Source of the DNA: Phormidium tenue FACHB-1052
GTDB lineage: Bacteria > Cyanobacteriota > Cyanobacteriia > Phormidesmidales > Phormidesmidaceae
Assembly: GCF_014696675.1 (NCBI RefSeq)
Contig: NZ_JACJQN010000001.1
Span: 496,001 to 560,000 of the forward strand
Direction of reading: 5' to 3'
DNA length: 64,000 bases
Shown here piece after piece: positions 47,936 to 56,638 of this stretch. The position numbers and the translations under genes were made by a program. The number at the start of each line of letters is the position of its first letter. Positions within the stretch are counted from its first letter, which is position 1. The notes below the pieces were generated by a model. It was given only the letters and a program-made list of their open reading frames with translations, made no database searches and was not told the origin of the DNA.

Positions 47936-50464
47936 CTACCCCGCCTTCGGAGCCAGCGCCGCCTTCGGGTAAGCAATTCGCTTGTGGTTGTACTGCTGCC
48001 ACACCTGAACGAAAATTTCGGCAATCAGGGTCATGTGGTCGCGGGTGAGGCCCGATTCTACCAGTTGGTTATCTTTCCAGCGGGCGCGCAGAATGCGATT
48101 GACCATGGCCAGGGCTTCATCGGGGGTGGCATTGGTGAGCGATCGCAGCGCTGCCTCACAGGAGTCGGCCAACATGACAATACCGGTCTCGGGCGACTGG
48201 GGAATGGGGCCATCGTAGCGGAAGTCAGCTTCTTGCACCGTCAGGTTCGGTTCATTCTTGGCCAACTCCTGGGCTTGGTGGTAGAAGTAGCTGATCAGCA
48301 TCGTGCCCTGGTGCTCAGGAATAAACGATCGCACCGCCTTGGGCAGGCGGCACTTACGGGCCATCACAATGCCCTCGGTGACGTGCTTTTTGATGATGGC
48401 GGCGCTGAGCCAGGGGTCGTTAAGTTCGTCGTGCTTGTTGGGGCCGCCCATCTGATTTTCGATAAAGCCTTGGGGGTCGTGCATTTTGCCGATGTCGTGG
48501 TAGAGCGTACCGGCCCGCACCAGCTCGACGTTGCACCCCAGGGCGCGGGCAGCGGCCTCGGCCAGGCTCGACACAAACACCGTGTGCTGAAAGGTGCCCG
48601 GCGCTTCGGAGGCCAGCCGCTTTAGCATGGGGCGGTTGGGGCTCGACAGCTCGGCCAGGCGAATCGGGGTGACCAGGTCAAACAGGTGCTCTAGGTAGGG
48701 GCTCAGGCCCTGGGCGGCAATGCTAGAGATCACCCCATAGATGCCCTGGAGCGCCGCGCCGGTGAGCATCCCCGACCAGGCAGAAATTAGCGAAACCGGG
48801 CTCACCACCAGGGTCAGCAGCAGGTAAACCACCCCCTGGGTGAGGCCGACACCACCGCCCAGCAGGGCCAGCTCTTCGCGCGATCGCATGCGGCTGGCTA
48901 GCAGGCTGCACACCAGCGCCCCCGCCGCCCCCGCTATAAACGAAATGCTGCTCACCGCAGAACCCACCGGCAGCAACACCGCCACCAGCACCACCAACGT
49001 GCCGCCCAGCACCGGGCCGTAGAAGCTGCCTGCCAACAGACCAATAGCCGGTAGCCCGTAGGCTGCTATCCCAAAAATTTGCATCACCCCGGTGCTGACC
49101 ACCATCGCCGACAGCAGCAGATAGTCTTTTTGGCGCAGCCGCTGGGGCACCCAGTGCTCGACCAGCAAAAACAGGCCTACCCCGCCCGCCACCAGCCCAC
49201 CAAACATGGCCAGCCCCCAGTAGTTAAAGCGGCGCTGGCTAAGATTAAAGGTGTCGAGCAGCACAAACTGTTCCTGACTGATGGCTTCTCCAGCGGACAC
49301 AATCAGCGCGCCCTGCTGCGCCTCGACAATCACCGGCTTCACCGACTCTGCAGCCATGTCGGCCTGCTGCCGGGTGCGATCGCTATCTTCGACCAGGTTG
49401 GGCTCTAGGGACGAAAGCAAGAGCTGACGGGCAAGGGGCTCGATGGGGCGGGGCAGATTGTCTTTGAGCTGAAGGTAGGCGGCCCGATCGAGCATCTCGG
49501 GCGGCAGCCCAGCATGAATGCCCTGGGCCAGCATGCGCTCGGCAGCTTGGCGAATCTCGGCCTGGGCGCTGACCCAGTCTTGCACCGGCAGATCAAACAG
49601 CGGAGGAGCCTCAGTAACACCTTCGGCCTGGGCGGCCAGCAGGGTTAAATTGGCCATCGCCTCTTGATAGCTCTGCCGAGACTTTTCTACCGCTGTCAGC
49701 AGTTTTGCCAGCTCTTGGCTACTCGATCGCTGGCCGTAGGCCCACAGCTCGCCCAGGGCCGTCTGCTGGTCAGGGGTAATGGTTTGCTTGCGCAGCAGTG
49801 TCTCCAGGGGCACCTGCTCACCCCTGGCGCTGTCGTCGGCCAGGGGGTCGATCAGGCTGCGCAGCTTTAGCCAGGTGGCGTCGTCGGAGCGGCGCAGGTA
49901 GATCTGTACCTGAGTTGACAGTTTGCTGGTCGCCACAAAGGGCACCCCACCGGCCTGGCGGCGAATATCGCCCACTTGATCCATCAAGGCGTTCAGCGAT
50001 CGCAGCACCGAGTCATCGACGGTGGGGTCAACTCGAAGCACCCGTAGGGCACCATTGCGGGCATCACGGCGGCGCTCTTCGGTGGTTTCTTCATCTTCTA
50101 CGCGCACCGTGCTTGGAGCCAGCACGGTGTTAGGGGCAATGCTGCCCACCTGTAACTCTGGCTGATTGTAGAAACGCTGCCCCAGAATAGTTGTCAGCCC
50201 TAGCGTGGCGACCGCAAAGGCAAAATGGGGATGGCGAATATTTTTGCGCCGTCGGAGCGGGCGGCAGGGCTGTGGCCAGCCTTCCACGCGGCGCTGGGCT
50301 GAGGTAGCGATCACCCCGGCATCCACCGATTCCACAGTCAGAGATAGCGATCGCGGTGACAGCGTAGAACGTGGGGGAGTCGGCTTTGTAGCCCGCTGCT
50401 CTAGAGCCCACCAGCGCTCGACCGCAGCCACAATGTCCTGAATTGCCTTCATAAATTGAGACAT
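47936..50464 (-). CDS. 7TM-HD phosphohydrolase (PgpH-like)
   Basis: An 842-residue membrane protein: a cytosolic N-terminus with one helix (about 85-105), an extracytoplasmic 7TMR-HDED domain (about 110-415), seven transmembrane segments (about 430-630) and an HD domain with HTVFVSSLAEAAARALG and YHDIGKMHDPQGFIENQ. PgpH of this architecture cleaves c-di-AMP; in cyanobacteria the matching gene is Synechocystis slr0104. The HDIG core and downstream H and D residues look intact. Confidence 0.88.
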   Translation of the reverse strand: MSQFMKAIQDIVAAVERWWALEQRATKPTPPRSTLSPRSLSLTVESVDAGVIATSAQRRVEGWPQPCRPLRRRKNIRHPHFAFAVATLGLTTILGQRFYNQPELQVGSIAPNTVLAPSTVRVEDEETTEERRRDARNGALRVLRVDPTVDDSVLRSLNALMDQVGDIRRQAGGVPFVATSKLSTQVQIYLRRSDDATWLKLRSLIDPLADDSARGEQVPLETLLRKQTITPDQQTALGELWAYGQRSSSQELAKLLTAVEKSRQSYQEAMANLTLLAAQAEGVTEAPPLFDLPVQDWVSAQAEIRQAAERMLAQGIHAGLPPEMLDRAAYLQLKDNLPRPIEPLARQLLLSSLEPNLVEDSDRTRQQADMAAESVKPVIVEAQQGALIVSAGEAISQEQFVLLDTFNLSQRRFNYWGLAMFGGLVAGGVGLFLLVEHWVPQRLRQKDYLLLSAMVVSTGVMQIFGIAAYGLPAIGLLAGSFYGPVLGGTLVVLVAVLLPVGSAVSSISFIAGAAGALVCSLLASRMRSREELALLGGGVGLTQGVVYLLLTLVVSPVSLISAWSGMLTGAALQGIYGVISSIAAQGLSPYLEHLFDLVTPIRLAELSSPNRPMLKRLASEAPGTFQHTVFVSSLAEAAARALGCNVELVRAGTLYHDIGKMHDPQGFIENQMGGPNKHDELNDPWLSAAIIKKHVTEGIVMARKCRLPKAVRSFIPEHQGTMLISYFYHQAQELAKNEPNLTVQEADFRYDGPIPQSPETGIVMLADSCEAALRSLTNATPDEALAMVNRILRARWKDNQLVESGLTRDHMTLIAEIFVQVWQQYNHKRIAYPKAALAPKAG

Positions 50465-50610
50465 TTAAAGGGGGCGGGCAGAGGCCGAGGAACTCCAGAC
50501 TAAAGGTTTGAGCGCGCCGCTTCCCCGAACCACCAGGGCTTTGAGCCCAACGAAGACCTCTCAAACGCTATTATAGGCGGCGGCTATGGTCAACGCCTGT
50601 GCCCACCGCG

Positions 50611-51363
50611 TCAACCCCTCAGCCCCAAAGGAAAACTGGGCGCTAGGTTGGGCGGCGCTACCCCTGCCCAACGGCGATGCAGTGCCGCCGCCAGGACCGC
50701 CAGAGCACCGGCATCTAACCCTTGCCAGGGATCGGGCAGAGCAGGGCAATAGTCAATCAGCCAGCGCTGGCGCAGCGCGGTCCCTAGCCCAGCACGTCCG
50801 CCTGTTAGCCCCGTCAGCAGACCTACCAGGGCAATCGCCGCCGCCGACCATTCTCGATGACGAGCCAGGCCCAAGGCCACCGCCAACTGCCCCTGGCTCT
50901 GAACCACTAGGCTAAGGGCCTGCACCACCGGGCCATTGTCATGCCAAGCACTCACTCCACTGGGCAGGACAGGGGCTAGAGCACTTAGGCTATAAACCGA
51001 TCCCATCCGCCGACAGAGGATGGCAAACAACTGCTCGCAGGCCACAGCCGCCGCCGGAGACAGTTCCAGGTCTTTTATCCAGCGATACACAGCGCCTCGG
51101 TGGTGGCCATGGGCATCAGCCATGACCCACAGATAGGGTAAAGCGTTCAGCGCCACCGCCGGACTAGTCAGCGATTGAAAGTGGGCTTGCCAATGCGGCC
51201 CCAGCAGCCGCTCTCCCCTAGCGCAGGCGGCAGCCGTTTGCAGCAGGCCCGCTTGCCACCCCAGGTCTGCGGTGACGTTAGGAAGGCAAGCGCTGCGATC
51301 GCTAATCACGACAGCCTCTAGGGCCGCCGCCAGACGATCGTGCTGTGTACTGGCTTGAACCAT
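50611..51363 (-). CDS. Hypothetical protein, weakly like ADP-ribosylglycohydrolase family
   Basis: A 250-residue protein I do not firmly recognise. It is helical, rich in Ala, Leu and Trp, and its stretch SQGQLAVALGLARHREWSAAAIALVGLLTGLTGGRAGL resembles the ALxxxGGDTDT...GLLGAxxG region of ADP-ribosylglycohydrolases, but the metal-binding Asp motif is absent. It may be a decayed or non-enzymatic relative. It lies just downstream of a divergent region before the peptidoglycan-binding gene. Confidence 0.5.
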   Translation of the reverse strand: MVQASTQHDRLAAALEAVVISDRSACLPNVTADLGWQAGLLQTAAACARGERLLGPHWQAHFQSLTSPAVALNALPYLWVMADAHGHHRGAVYRWIKDLELSPAAAVACEQLFAILCRRMGSVYSLSALAPVLPSGVSAWHDNGPVVQALSLVVQSQGQLAVALGLARHREWSAAAIALVGLLTGLTGGRAGLGTALRQRWLIDYCPALPDPWQGLDAGALAVLAAALHRRWAGVAPPNLAPSFPLGLRG

Positions 51364-51435
51364 GGCGTATTTCGCTTATCCATCGACCCGAATGAAGTCC
51401 CGGTTGAATTTTAAGGGGTGTAGTAGTCTATTTGC

Positions 51436-51464
51436 TGACAGCAATCCTATAATGCTTGCTGTCA
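51436..51464. promoter_or_regulatory. Palindrome around a TATAAT box
   Basis: TGACAGCAA (51436-51444) and TTGCTGTCA (51456-51464) are exact inverse copies, and the 11 bases between them contain TATAAT (51448-51453). This is a probable operator over the -10 of the promoter for the peptidoglycan-binding protein. The -35 is weak. Confidence 0.6.
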
Positions 51465-51480
51465 AGCCCTTGGGGTTCTC

Positions 51481-52314
51481 TTGCGTTCTGTCACCCTGCC
51501 TGGAGCCAAGTCTATGTTTTGTGTCTCCCCTTTTATACAACGGCTGACTCCAGGGGGAGGCCGCCGCGTCCGGGGAGCAGTCGCGGCGATTCCCCTTTGG
51601 GGAGGCTGCGCCATCGCCCTAGGCTTAAGCCTGACCACGTCCGTGAGCTGGGCTCAAACCCCAACCGAGGAGACGCCCCCGGCTAGCCAACCCGCTACGC
51701 CCACGGTGAGCGGCGGTCGCATTGTCCGGCCAACCCTTCAGCTAGGCAGCCAGGGGGAGTCAGTACGAGAACTACAGTCGATGCTGATGCTACTGGGCTA
51801 CTACCCTGGCCCGGTCACCGGCATTTACCAAGAAGACACCGCCGCCGCCGCCCGCCGGTTTCAAACCGCTACAGGCATTACCGCCGACGGCATTGTTGGC
51901 CCTGCCACCTGGAGCCGCCTGTTTCCAACCCCGCCGGGGGAGGCCAACCCGCCGACGGCCACAACTGGCAGTACAACTTCATCGGCGACTGCGGCCCCTA
52001 GCGGTACAAGACCACCGGCAACCAATCCTCCAGCCACGACCAACCCTCCGGCCACGACTACTCCCTCAGCCACGACCACGCCCGCAAACCCTAGCAGCAG
52101 CACCCCAGCGGCTCTCCCCGTGCTGCGCCCCGGCATGGAGGGCGACGCTGTGCGGCAGCTCCAGCAGCGCCTGCGCACCAAGAAATTTTACAGCGGTGCC
52201 ATTGATGGGGTATTTGGCAGCCAAACCGAGGCCGCCGTGCGTGCTGCCCAAGCCGCCAATGACCTGACCGTAGACGGCATTGTTGGCCCTGCCACCTGGC
52301 GAGCGCTCAACTAA
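51481..52314 (+). CDS. Secreted peptidoglycan-binding-domain protein
   Basis: The frame starting at 51481 holds a basic N-terminal region and a hydrophobic segment (about 33-57, ending SVSWAQ) that looks like a signal peptide, then a first PG_binding_1 domain (LQLGSQGESVRELQSMLMLLGYY...), a Pro/Thr-rich linker of about 65 residues, and a second PG_binding_1 domain (MEGDAVRQLQQRLRTKKFYSG...). Each ends in DGIVGPATW. It probably sits in the cell wall; no catalytic domain is present. An ATG at 51514 is also possible as start. Confidence 0.82.
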   Translation: MRSVTLPGAKSMFCVSPFIQRLTPGGGRRVRGAVAAIPLWGGCAIALGLSLTTSVSWAQTPTEETPPASQPATPTVSGGRIVRPTLQLGSQGESVRELQSMLMLLGYYPGPVTGIYQEDTAAAARRFQTATGITADGIVGPATWSRLFPTPPGEANPPTATTGSTTSSATAAPSGTRPPATNPPATTNPPATTTPSATTTPANPSSSTPAALPVLRPGMEGDAVRQLQQRLRTKKFYSGAIDGVFGSQTEAAVRAAQAANDLTVDGIVGPATWRALN

Positions 52315-52347
52315 AAGCACGACTGCCTACCGCAAACAACCAAAATA

Positions 52348-52376
52348 AAGCCGCCTAAGACACTTCTCGGCGGCTT
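52348..52376. terminator. Bidirectional terminator
   Basis: AAGCCGCC (52348-52355) pairs with GGCGGCTT (52369-52376) and a loop of 13 bases, between the convergent peptidoglycan-binding gene and the small membrane-protein gene. A weak A/T-rich tail follows. Confidence 0.6.
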
Positions 52377-52401
52377 AAATATATTTGTGTTGGGCGAAAT
52401 C

Positions 52402-52701
52402 TTAGTCTGGCTGAATAAACCAGTCGTTTAAAGCGTTGGCCGACTCAGGCAGAGTAGCGCTGGCGTAGGTAAAGTAGGGGATATCTAGCGCTTCCATGGT
52501 AGACATCTGCTGGCTAGCGTGATCCATATAGAGCATGTAGTTGCCCATCAGAAAGTAAACCCCCATCAGGGCGGCAGCAGAGGAGGCCACCAAGAAACCC
52601 GCCAGCATCAGGGAAAATTCCTGACCCTTAACGGCCTGCTCCATTAAGCGGAGCGCCCAAGCCACCAAGGCAATAACAATAGTCAGGATAAGCAGCAGCA
52701 T
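52402..52701 (-). CDS. Small membrane protein
   Basis: A 99-residue protein with two hydrophobic helices (about 1-18 and 28-51) and a C-terminal soluble tail (MEALDIPYFTYASATLPESA). I do not recognise it. A start at 52701 with the hydrophobic first helix is plausible. Function unknown; no operon. Confidence 0.55.
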   Translation of the reverse strand: MLLLILTIVIALVAWALRLMEQAVKGQEFSLMLAGFLVASSAAALMGVYFLMGNYMLYMDHASQQMSTMEALDIPYFTYASATLPESANALNDWFIQPD

Positions 52702-52837
52702 GGAACAATAACTGTTGTAACGATATGAATAGTCAGATTAATGACTAAGTCTATATGTTACACATCGTAACAGGCATTCATAAAACTGGCGTGGCTTCCA
52801 CAGAATGTCTTTAGGTTTGACCTAGGGAGAGGAAACT

Positions 52838-53608
52838 TTAGGTCATGCGCACGGCCACCTGGCGATCGCGCAAATGCTCCTTCACCTGCTGCACCGTCAA
52901 CTGTCCGTAGTGCAGTAGTGAGGCCAGCAGGGCCGCCTCGGCCTTCCCATCGGTGAGAGCCTGGTGAATATGGTCGCAGTTGCCCGCCCCGCCGGAGGCA
53001 ATCACCGGCACCGGCACGCGATCGGCAATGGCGCGGGTGAGGTCGAGGTCGTAGCCCGCCTGGGTACCATCGGCATCCATGCTGGTGACCAGCAGCTCGC
53101 CCGCTCCTTGGTTGACGACTTCCTCGGCCCAGGCGAGGGCATCAAGCCCCGTATTCTCGCGCCCGCCACGCACGTAGACATCCCACCCCGGATTGGCAGG
53201 ATCGAGGCGACGGCGGGCATCGATCGCCACCACAATGCACTGCGCTCCAAAGCGATCGCTGGCCGCTTTGATCAGCTCTGGCTGCTTAACCGCCGCCGAG
53301 TTGATGCTGACCTTGTCGGCCCCGGCCCGTAACAATTTTTTAATGGTCTCTAAGGATTGCACACCTCCCCCCACCGTGAGGGGAATGAACACCTGCTCCG
53401 CCGTGCGGTAGACCACGTCGTAGATAATGTCGCGGTCTTCGTGGGTGGCCGTGATATCGAGAAACACCAGTTCATCGGCTCCCGCCTGGTTGTAGGCCTG
53501 GGCTAGCTCCACCGGATCACCCGCATCGCGCAGGTCAACAAAATTGACCCCTTTTACCACCCGGCCAGCTTTGACATCTAGACAGGGCACAATCCGTTTG
53601 GCCAGCAT
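52838..53608 (-). CDS. hisF: Imidazole glycerol phosphate synthase subunit HisF
   Basis: The 256-residue cyclase half of the histidine pathway enzyme, forming IGP and AICAR. The half-barrel repeats are clear: [20 protein letters not shown] with catalytic Asp11, and [10 protein letters not shown] with Asp130-type residue; LTVGGGVQ and IASGGAGN bind the phosphate groups. HisH is not adjacent. Confidence 0.96.
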   Translation of the reverse strand: MLAKRIVPCLDVKAGRVVKGVNFVDLRDAGDPVELAQAYNQAGADELVFLDITATHEDRDIIYDVVYRTAEQVFIPLTVGGGVQSLETIKKLLRAGADKVSINSAAVKQPELIKAASDRFGAQCIVVAIDARRRLDPANPGWDVYVRGGRENTGLDALAWAEEVVNQGAGELLVTSMDADGTQAGYDLDLTRAIADRVPVPVIASGGAGNCDHIHQALTDGKAEAALLASLLHYGQLTVQQVKEHLRDRQVAVRMT

Positions 53609-53747
53609 TGCGTTCTCCTTACCAATGGCAAATTAACCCATTCCCCGGTTCCACAATAGAGGATTATGACGATCATCAGAGGCCAAGACGCTGATACACT
53701 GTCTCTTGGTTTTATCGTTGGAAACGCAGTTGGAGCCCTTAGTAGAC

Positions 53748-53948
53748 ATGGCTTTAGAGATTGGCCAGAAGGTGAAAGTATCCCGTCTTCGCGATCGGGT
53801 TTCTAAGAATGTGGCAGCTTACCTCGGCAAGCGCGGTGTCGTGAGCCAGTTTAAAATGGTGGACGGCAGCGACGTTGGCGTCGTGGTCGAGTTTGAGGAT
53901 AGCTACACCACCTGGTTCTTTGAAGATGAGCTGTCTGCCGTTCAGTAG
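53748..53948 (+). CDS. DUF2862 small protein
   Basis: A 66-residue cyanobacterial DUF2862 protein (MALEIGQKVKVSRLRDRVSKNVA, GDGSDVGVVVEFED-type core, TTWFFEDEL). It is a short SH3-like beta-barrel of unknown function. I choose the ATG at 53748; an upstream start at 53706 would add 14 residues that do not match the family. Confidence 0.75.
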   Translation: MALEIGQKVKVSRLRDRVSKNVAAYLGKRGVVSQFKMVDGSDVGVVVEFEDSYTTWFFEDELSAVQ

Positions 53949-54002
53949 CGAACGGCCTCGCTGAGGCACGCTTGAGAGCTGCTAGGTGCTTGGCATGATG
54001 TC

Positions 54003-54028
54003 TCTGCCCCCGTCATCAAGGGGGCAGA
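54003..54028 (+). terminator. Possible terminator after the DUF2862 gene
   Basis: TCTGCCCCC (54003-54011) and GGGGGCAGA (54020-54028) form a 9 bp stem with an 8-base loop, about 55 bases after the stop. There is no T-run. Confidence 0.4.
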
Positions 54029-54237
54029 CGCGAGGCTTCTAACTATCGGCTTCTGAACGCGAAAGAGAAAGAATCTGAAGCCAATCTCCTCTTTTAGAGA
54101 GATTTCATCGCTATCAGACCCCGAGATGATCGATGTGGATTCCCCTGGTTTGGGATGCAGAGTCGATTGGCTCCAGGCGGCCTTGGCCCCCGTGGCAGCG
54201 GCAACAACTTGACCAACGCAAAGGCCCCGTTTTTCCT

Positions 54238-55338
54238 ATGGCATTAATTCTCACCTATTTGGGTAAGGGCGGCAGCGGCAGCACAACTGTGGCGATCGCC
54301 GCCGCTAAGCAGCGGGCGCGGGCCGGTCAGCGGGTGCTGTTGGCCATTCAGGATGTAACGCCAGCTCCAGCACTGCTGCTGGGTCAGGCCCTGAGCGTCG
54401 AACCCCAGGAGCTAGAGCCCAAGCTGTGGGTCATGCAGTTTCAAACCGCAGCGCTGCTAGAAAAAAGCTGGGACGAAGTCAAAGCGCTGGAATCGCAGTA
54501 TCTGCGGACGCCCTTTCTCAAGGCGGTCTATGGTCAAGAGCTGGGGGTGATGCCGGGCATCGATAGCGCCCTAGCGCTAAACACCTTGAGACAGCTCGAT
54601 GGCAGCGATCGCTACGACGTGATCATTTATGACGGTAGCGAAGCTCTGGCCACCCTGCGCATGCTGGGTATGCCCGAAATTCTCGATTGGTACCTGCGGC
54701 GGTTTCGCGGCGTGTTTCAGCAGTCCGATGTGGGCCGGGTAATCTCACCCTTTTTGCAGCCTATGGCCTCGGCGGTGCTTGCCGTTGACTGGTCGGGGGA
54801 TGTGCTCGATCAGCCCACCGGGCAGGTGCGATCGCAGCTCGAAGAGGGCCGCCAGGCCGTCACTAACCCCAGCCGCATGGCCGCCTTCTTAGTCACCACG
54901 CCCACGGCGGGGTCGGTGGCGACGGCTCGCTACCTGTGGGGCAGCGCCCAGCAGATTGGGCTGACAGTGGGCGGTGTTTTGGTCAACCACGGCGTGCTCG
55001 ATGCCGAGCAGATCCACGCCTTTGCGCCCCTGCCCCAGGTGCCCCTGCCCTCAGTCATCGACCAGGGATGGGATGCAGCGGTGGAAGCTTTGCCCGACCC
55101 AGCCCAGTGGGCCGCCGCCGCCCCACGCCCCGTGACCGTGGATGCAGCGACGAAGACCGTGCGGCTCTTCTTACCTAGTTTCGATAAAACCCAGGTCAAG
55201 CTCACCCAGTATGGCCCCGAGGTCACCATTGAGGCGGGCGATCAGCGGCGCAACCTGCTGCTGCCCCCTGCACTCCAGGGCAAAGCGGTCGCCGGAGCCA
55301 AGTTTCAGGATCAGCACTTGGTGATTTCCTTTAGTTAG
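54238..55338 (+). CDS. ArsA/Get3-like ATPase with unusual P-loop
   Basis: A 366-residue protein with the SIMIBI/ArsA-like fold. The deviant P-loop reads LGKGGSGSTTVAIAAAK: the signature lysine of KGG is present but the second lysine of GKGGxGKTT is Ser. Later parts (YDVIIYDGSEALATLRMLGMP, AFLVTTPTAGSVATARYLWG) match a cyanobacterial family. I recall related proteins with Arg at this place, so loss of the Lys may be typical of the family. It is followed after 178 bases by chlG in the same direction, which is a recurrent neighbourhood in cyanobacteria. The start at 54238 (MALILTYLGKGG) fits; the frame is open upstream. Confidence 0.72.
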   Translation: MALILTYLGKGGSGSTTVAIAAAKQRARAGQRVLLAIQDVTPAPALLLGQALSVEPQELEPKLWVMQFQTAALLEKSWDEVKALESQYLRTPFLKAVYGQELGVMPGIDSALALNTLRQLDGSDRYDVIIYDGSEALATLRMLGMPEILDWYLRRFRGVFQQSDVGRVISPFLQPMASAVLAVDWSGDVLDQPTGQVRSQLEEGRQAVTNPSRMAAFLVTTPTAGSVATARYLWGSAQQIGLTVGGVLVNHGVLDAEQIHAFAPLPQVPLPSVIDQGWDAAVEALPDPAQWAAAAPRPVTVDAATKTVRLFLPSFDKTQVKLTQYGPEVTIEAGDQRRNLLLPPALQGKAVAGAKFQDQHLVISFS

Positions 55339-55516
55339 GGCGTTCGCGGCTAGCTGCTCGATGTCACGGGTTCGCAGGAAAATCTCTCCTCACCTTGACT
55401 AGGGTTTGATTCTGACCCAGGAAATGTGGCACCGTGGGTAGGGATGGCAATTCCCCCGCCCAAGTTTTGCTTAAGCTCTGATCGACGTTGTATCAACCTG
55501 TAGCAGTTTCCCCACC

Positions 55517-56554
55517 ATGGCTGAACCACCGTCCTCCACACCGGTCAACGACGCTCCAGACCAAACCCCTGCTGCTGAGATTGCTGCTGAAATTGCACCC
55601 GAGGCCCAGGGCAACGCCGCCCGCCAGCTCTTGGGCATGAAGGGGGCGAAATCGGGCGAAACCTCGATCTGGAAAATTCGCCTCCAGCTAATGAAGCCGA
55701 TCACCTGGATTCCGTTGATCTGGGGCGTGGTGTGTGGAGCAGCCTCCTCCGGCAACTACCGCTGGAGTTTAGAGCACGTGCTGATCGCCGCTGCCTGCAT
55801 GCTGTTTGCGGGGCCGCTGCTAACGGGCTACACCCAAACCCTCAACGACTTCTACGATCGCGACATTGACGCCATCAACGAGCCCTATCGGCCCATCCCC
55901 TCGGGGGCAATCTCCATTCCCCAGGTAGTGACTCAAATTTTGGTGCTGCTGGTGGCTGGTATCGCCATTGCCTTTAGTCTCGATCGCTGGGCCGGGCACA
56001 GCTTCCCGATCATTACCGCTCTGGCGATCGGCGGCTCGTTTGTGTCGTACATTTACTCCGCCCCACCGTTGAAGCTCAAGCAAAACGGCTGGCTGGGCAA
56101 CTACGCCTTAGGGGCCAGCTACATCGCGCTGCCTTGGTGGGCGGGCCACGCTCTGTTTGGCACCCTGACTTGGAAGATTGTGGTGCTTACCCTGTTCTAC
56201 AGCCTAGCGGGCTTGGGCATTGCAGTGGTCAACGACTTTAAGAGCGTGGAGGGCGATCGCCAGATGGGCCTCAAGTCGCTGCCGGTGATGTTTGGTGTCA
56301 CCACCGCCGCCTGGATTTGCGTGTTGGCGATCGACATTTTCCAGGGGGGCGTCGCCGCCTACCTGATGGCGATTCACCAAAATCTCTACGCCGTGCTGCT
56401 GGTGCTGTTGATCATTCCCCAGATCACGTTTCAAGATATGTATTTTCTGCGCGACCCGCTGGGCAACGACGTCAAATACCAGGCCAGCGCCCAGCCTTTT
56501 TTGGTGTTAGGTATGCTGGTAACAGGGCTGGCCTTGGGGCATACGGCACTTTAG
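55517..56554 (+). CDS. chlG: Chlorophyll synthase
   Basis: A 345-residue UbiA-type prenyltransferase with about nine helices that esterifies chlorophyllide with a phytyl or geranylgeranyl chain. Diphosphate-binding motifs: NDFYDRDIDAINEPYRPIPSG and DFKSVEGDRQMGLKSLPVMFG. It is known to bind Hlips and Ycf39, which links it to the hli genes at 16.8 kb. Confidence 0.96.
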   Translation: MAEPPSSTPVNDAPDQTPAAEIAAEIAPEAQGNAARQLLGMKGAKSGETSIWKIRLQLMKPITWIPLIWGVVCGAASSGNYRWSLEHVLIAAACMLFAGPLLTGYTQTLNDFYDRDIDAINEPYRPIPSGAISIPQVVTQILVLLVAGIAIAFSLDRWAGHSFPIITALAIGGSFVSYIYSAPPLKLKQNGWLGNYALGASYIALPWWAGHALFGTLTWKIVVLTLFYSLAGLGIAVVNDFKSVEGDRQMGLKSLPVMFGVTTAAWICVLAIDIFQGGVAAYLMAIHQNLYAVLLVLLIIPQITFQDMYFLRDPLGNDVKYQASAQPFLVLGMLVTGLALGHTAL

Positions 56555-56638
56555 GGATCCGCGCGATCGCGGCTGTACCCTTGAAGAAATGACCGAAACC
56601 CCATACAGTTCACAGAGGATGTGAAAGGCAAAGCTGCT

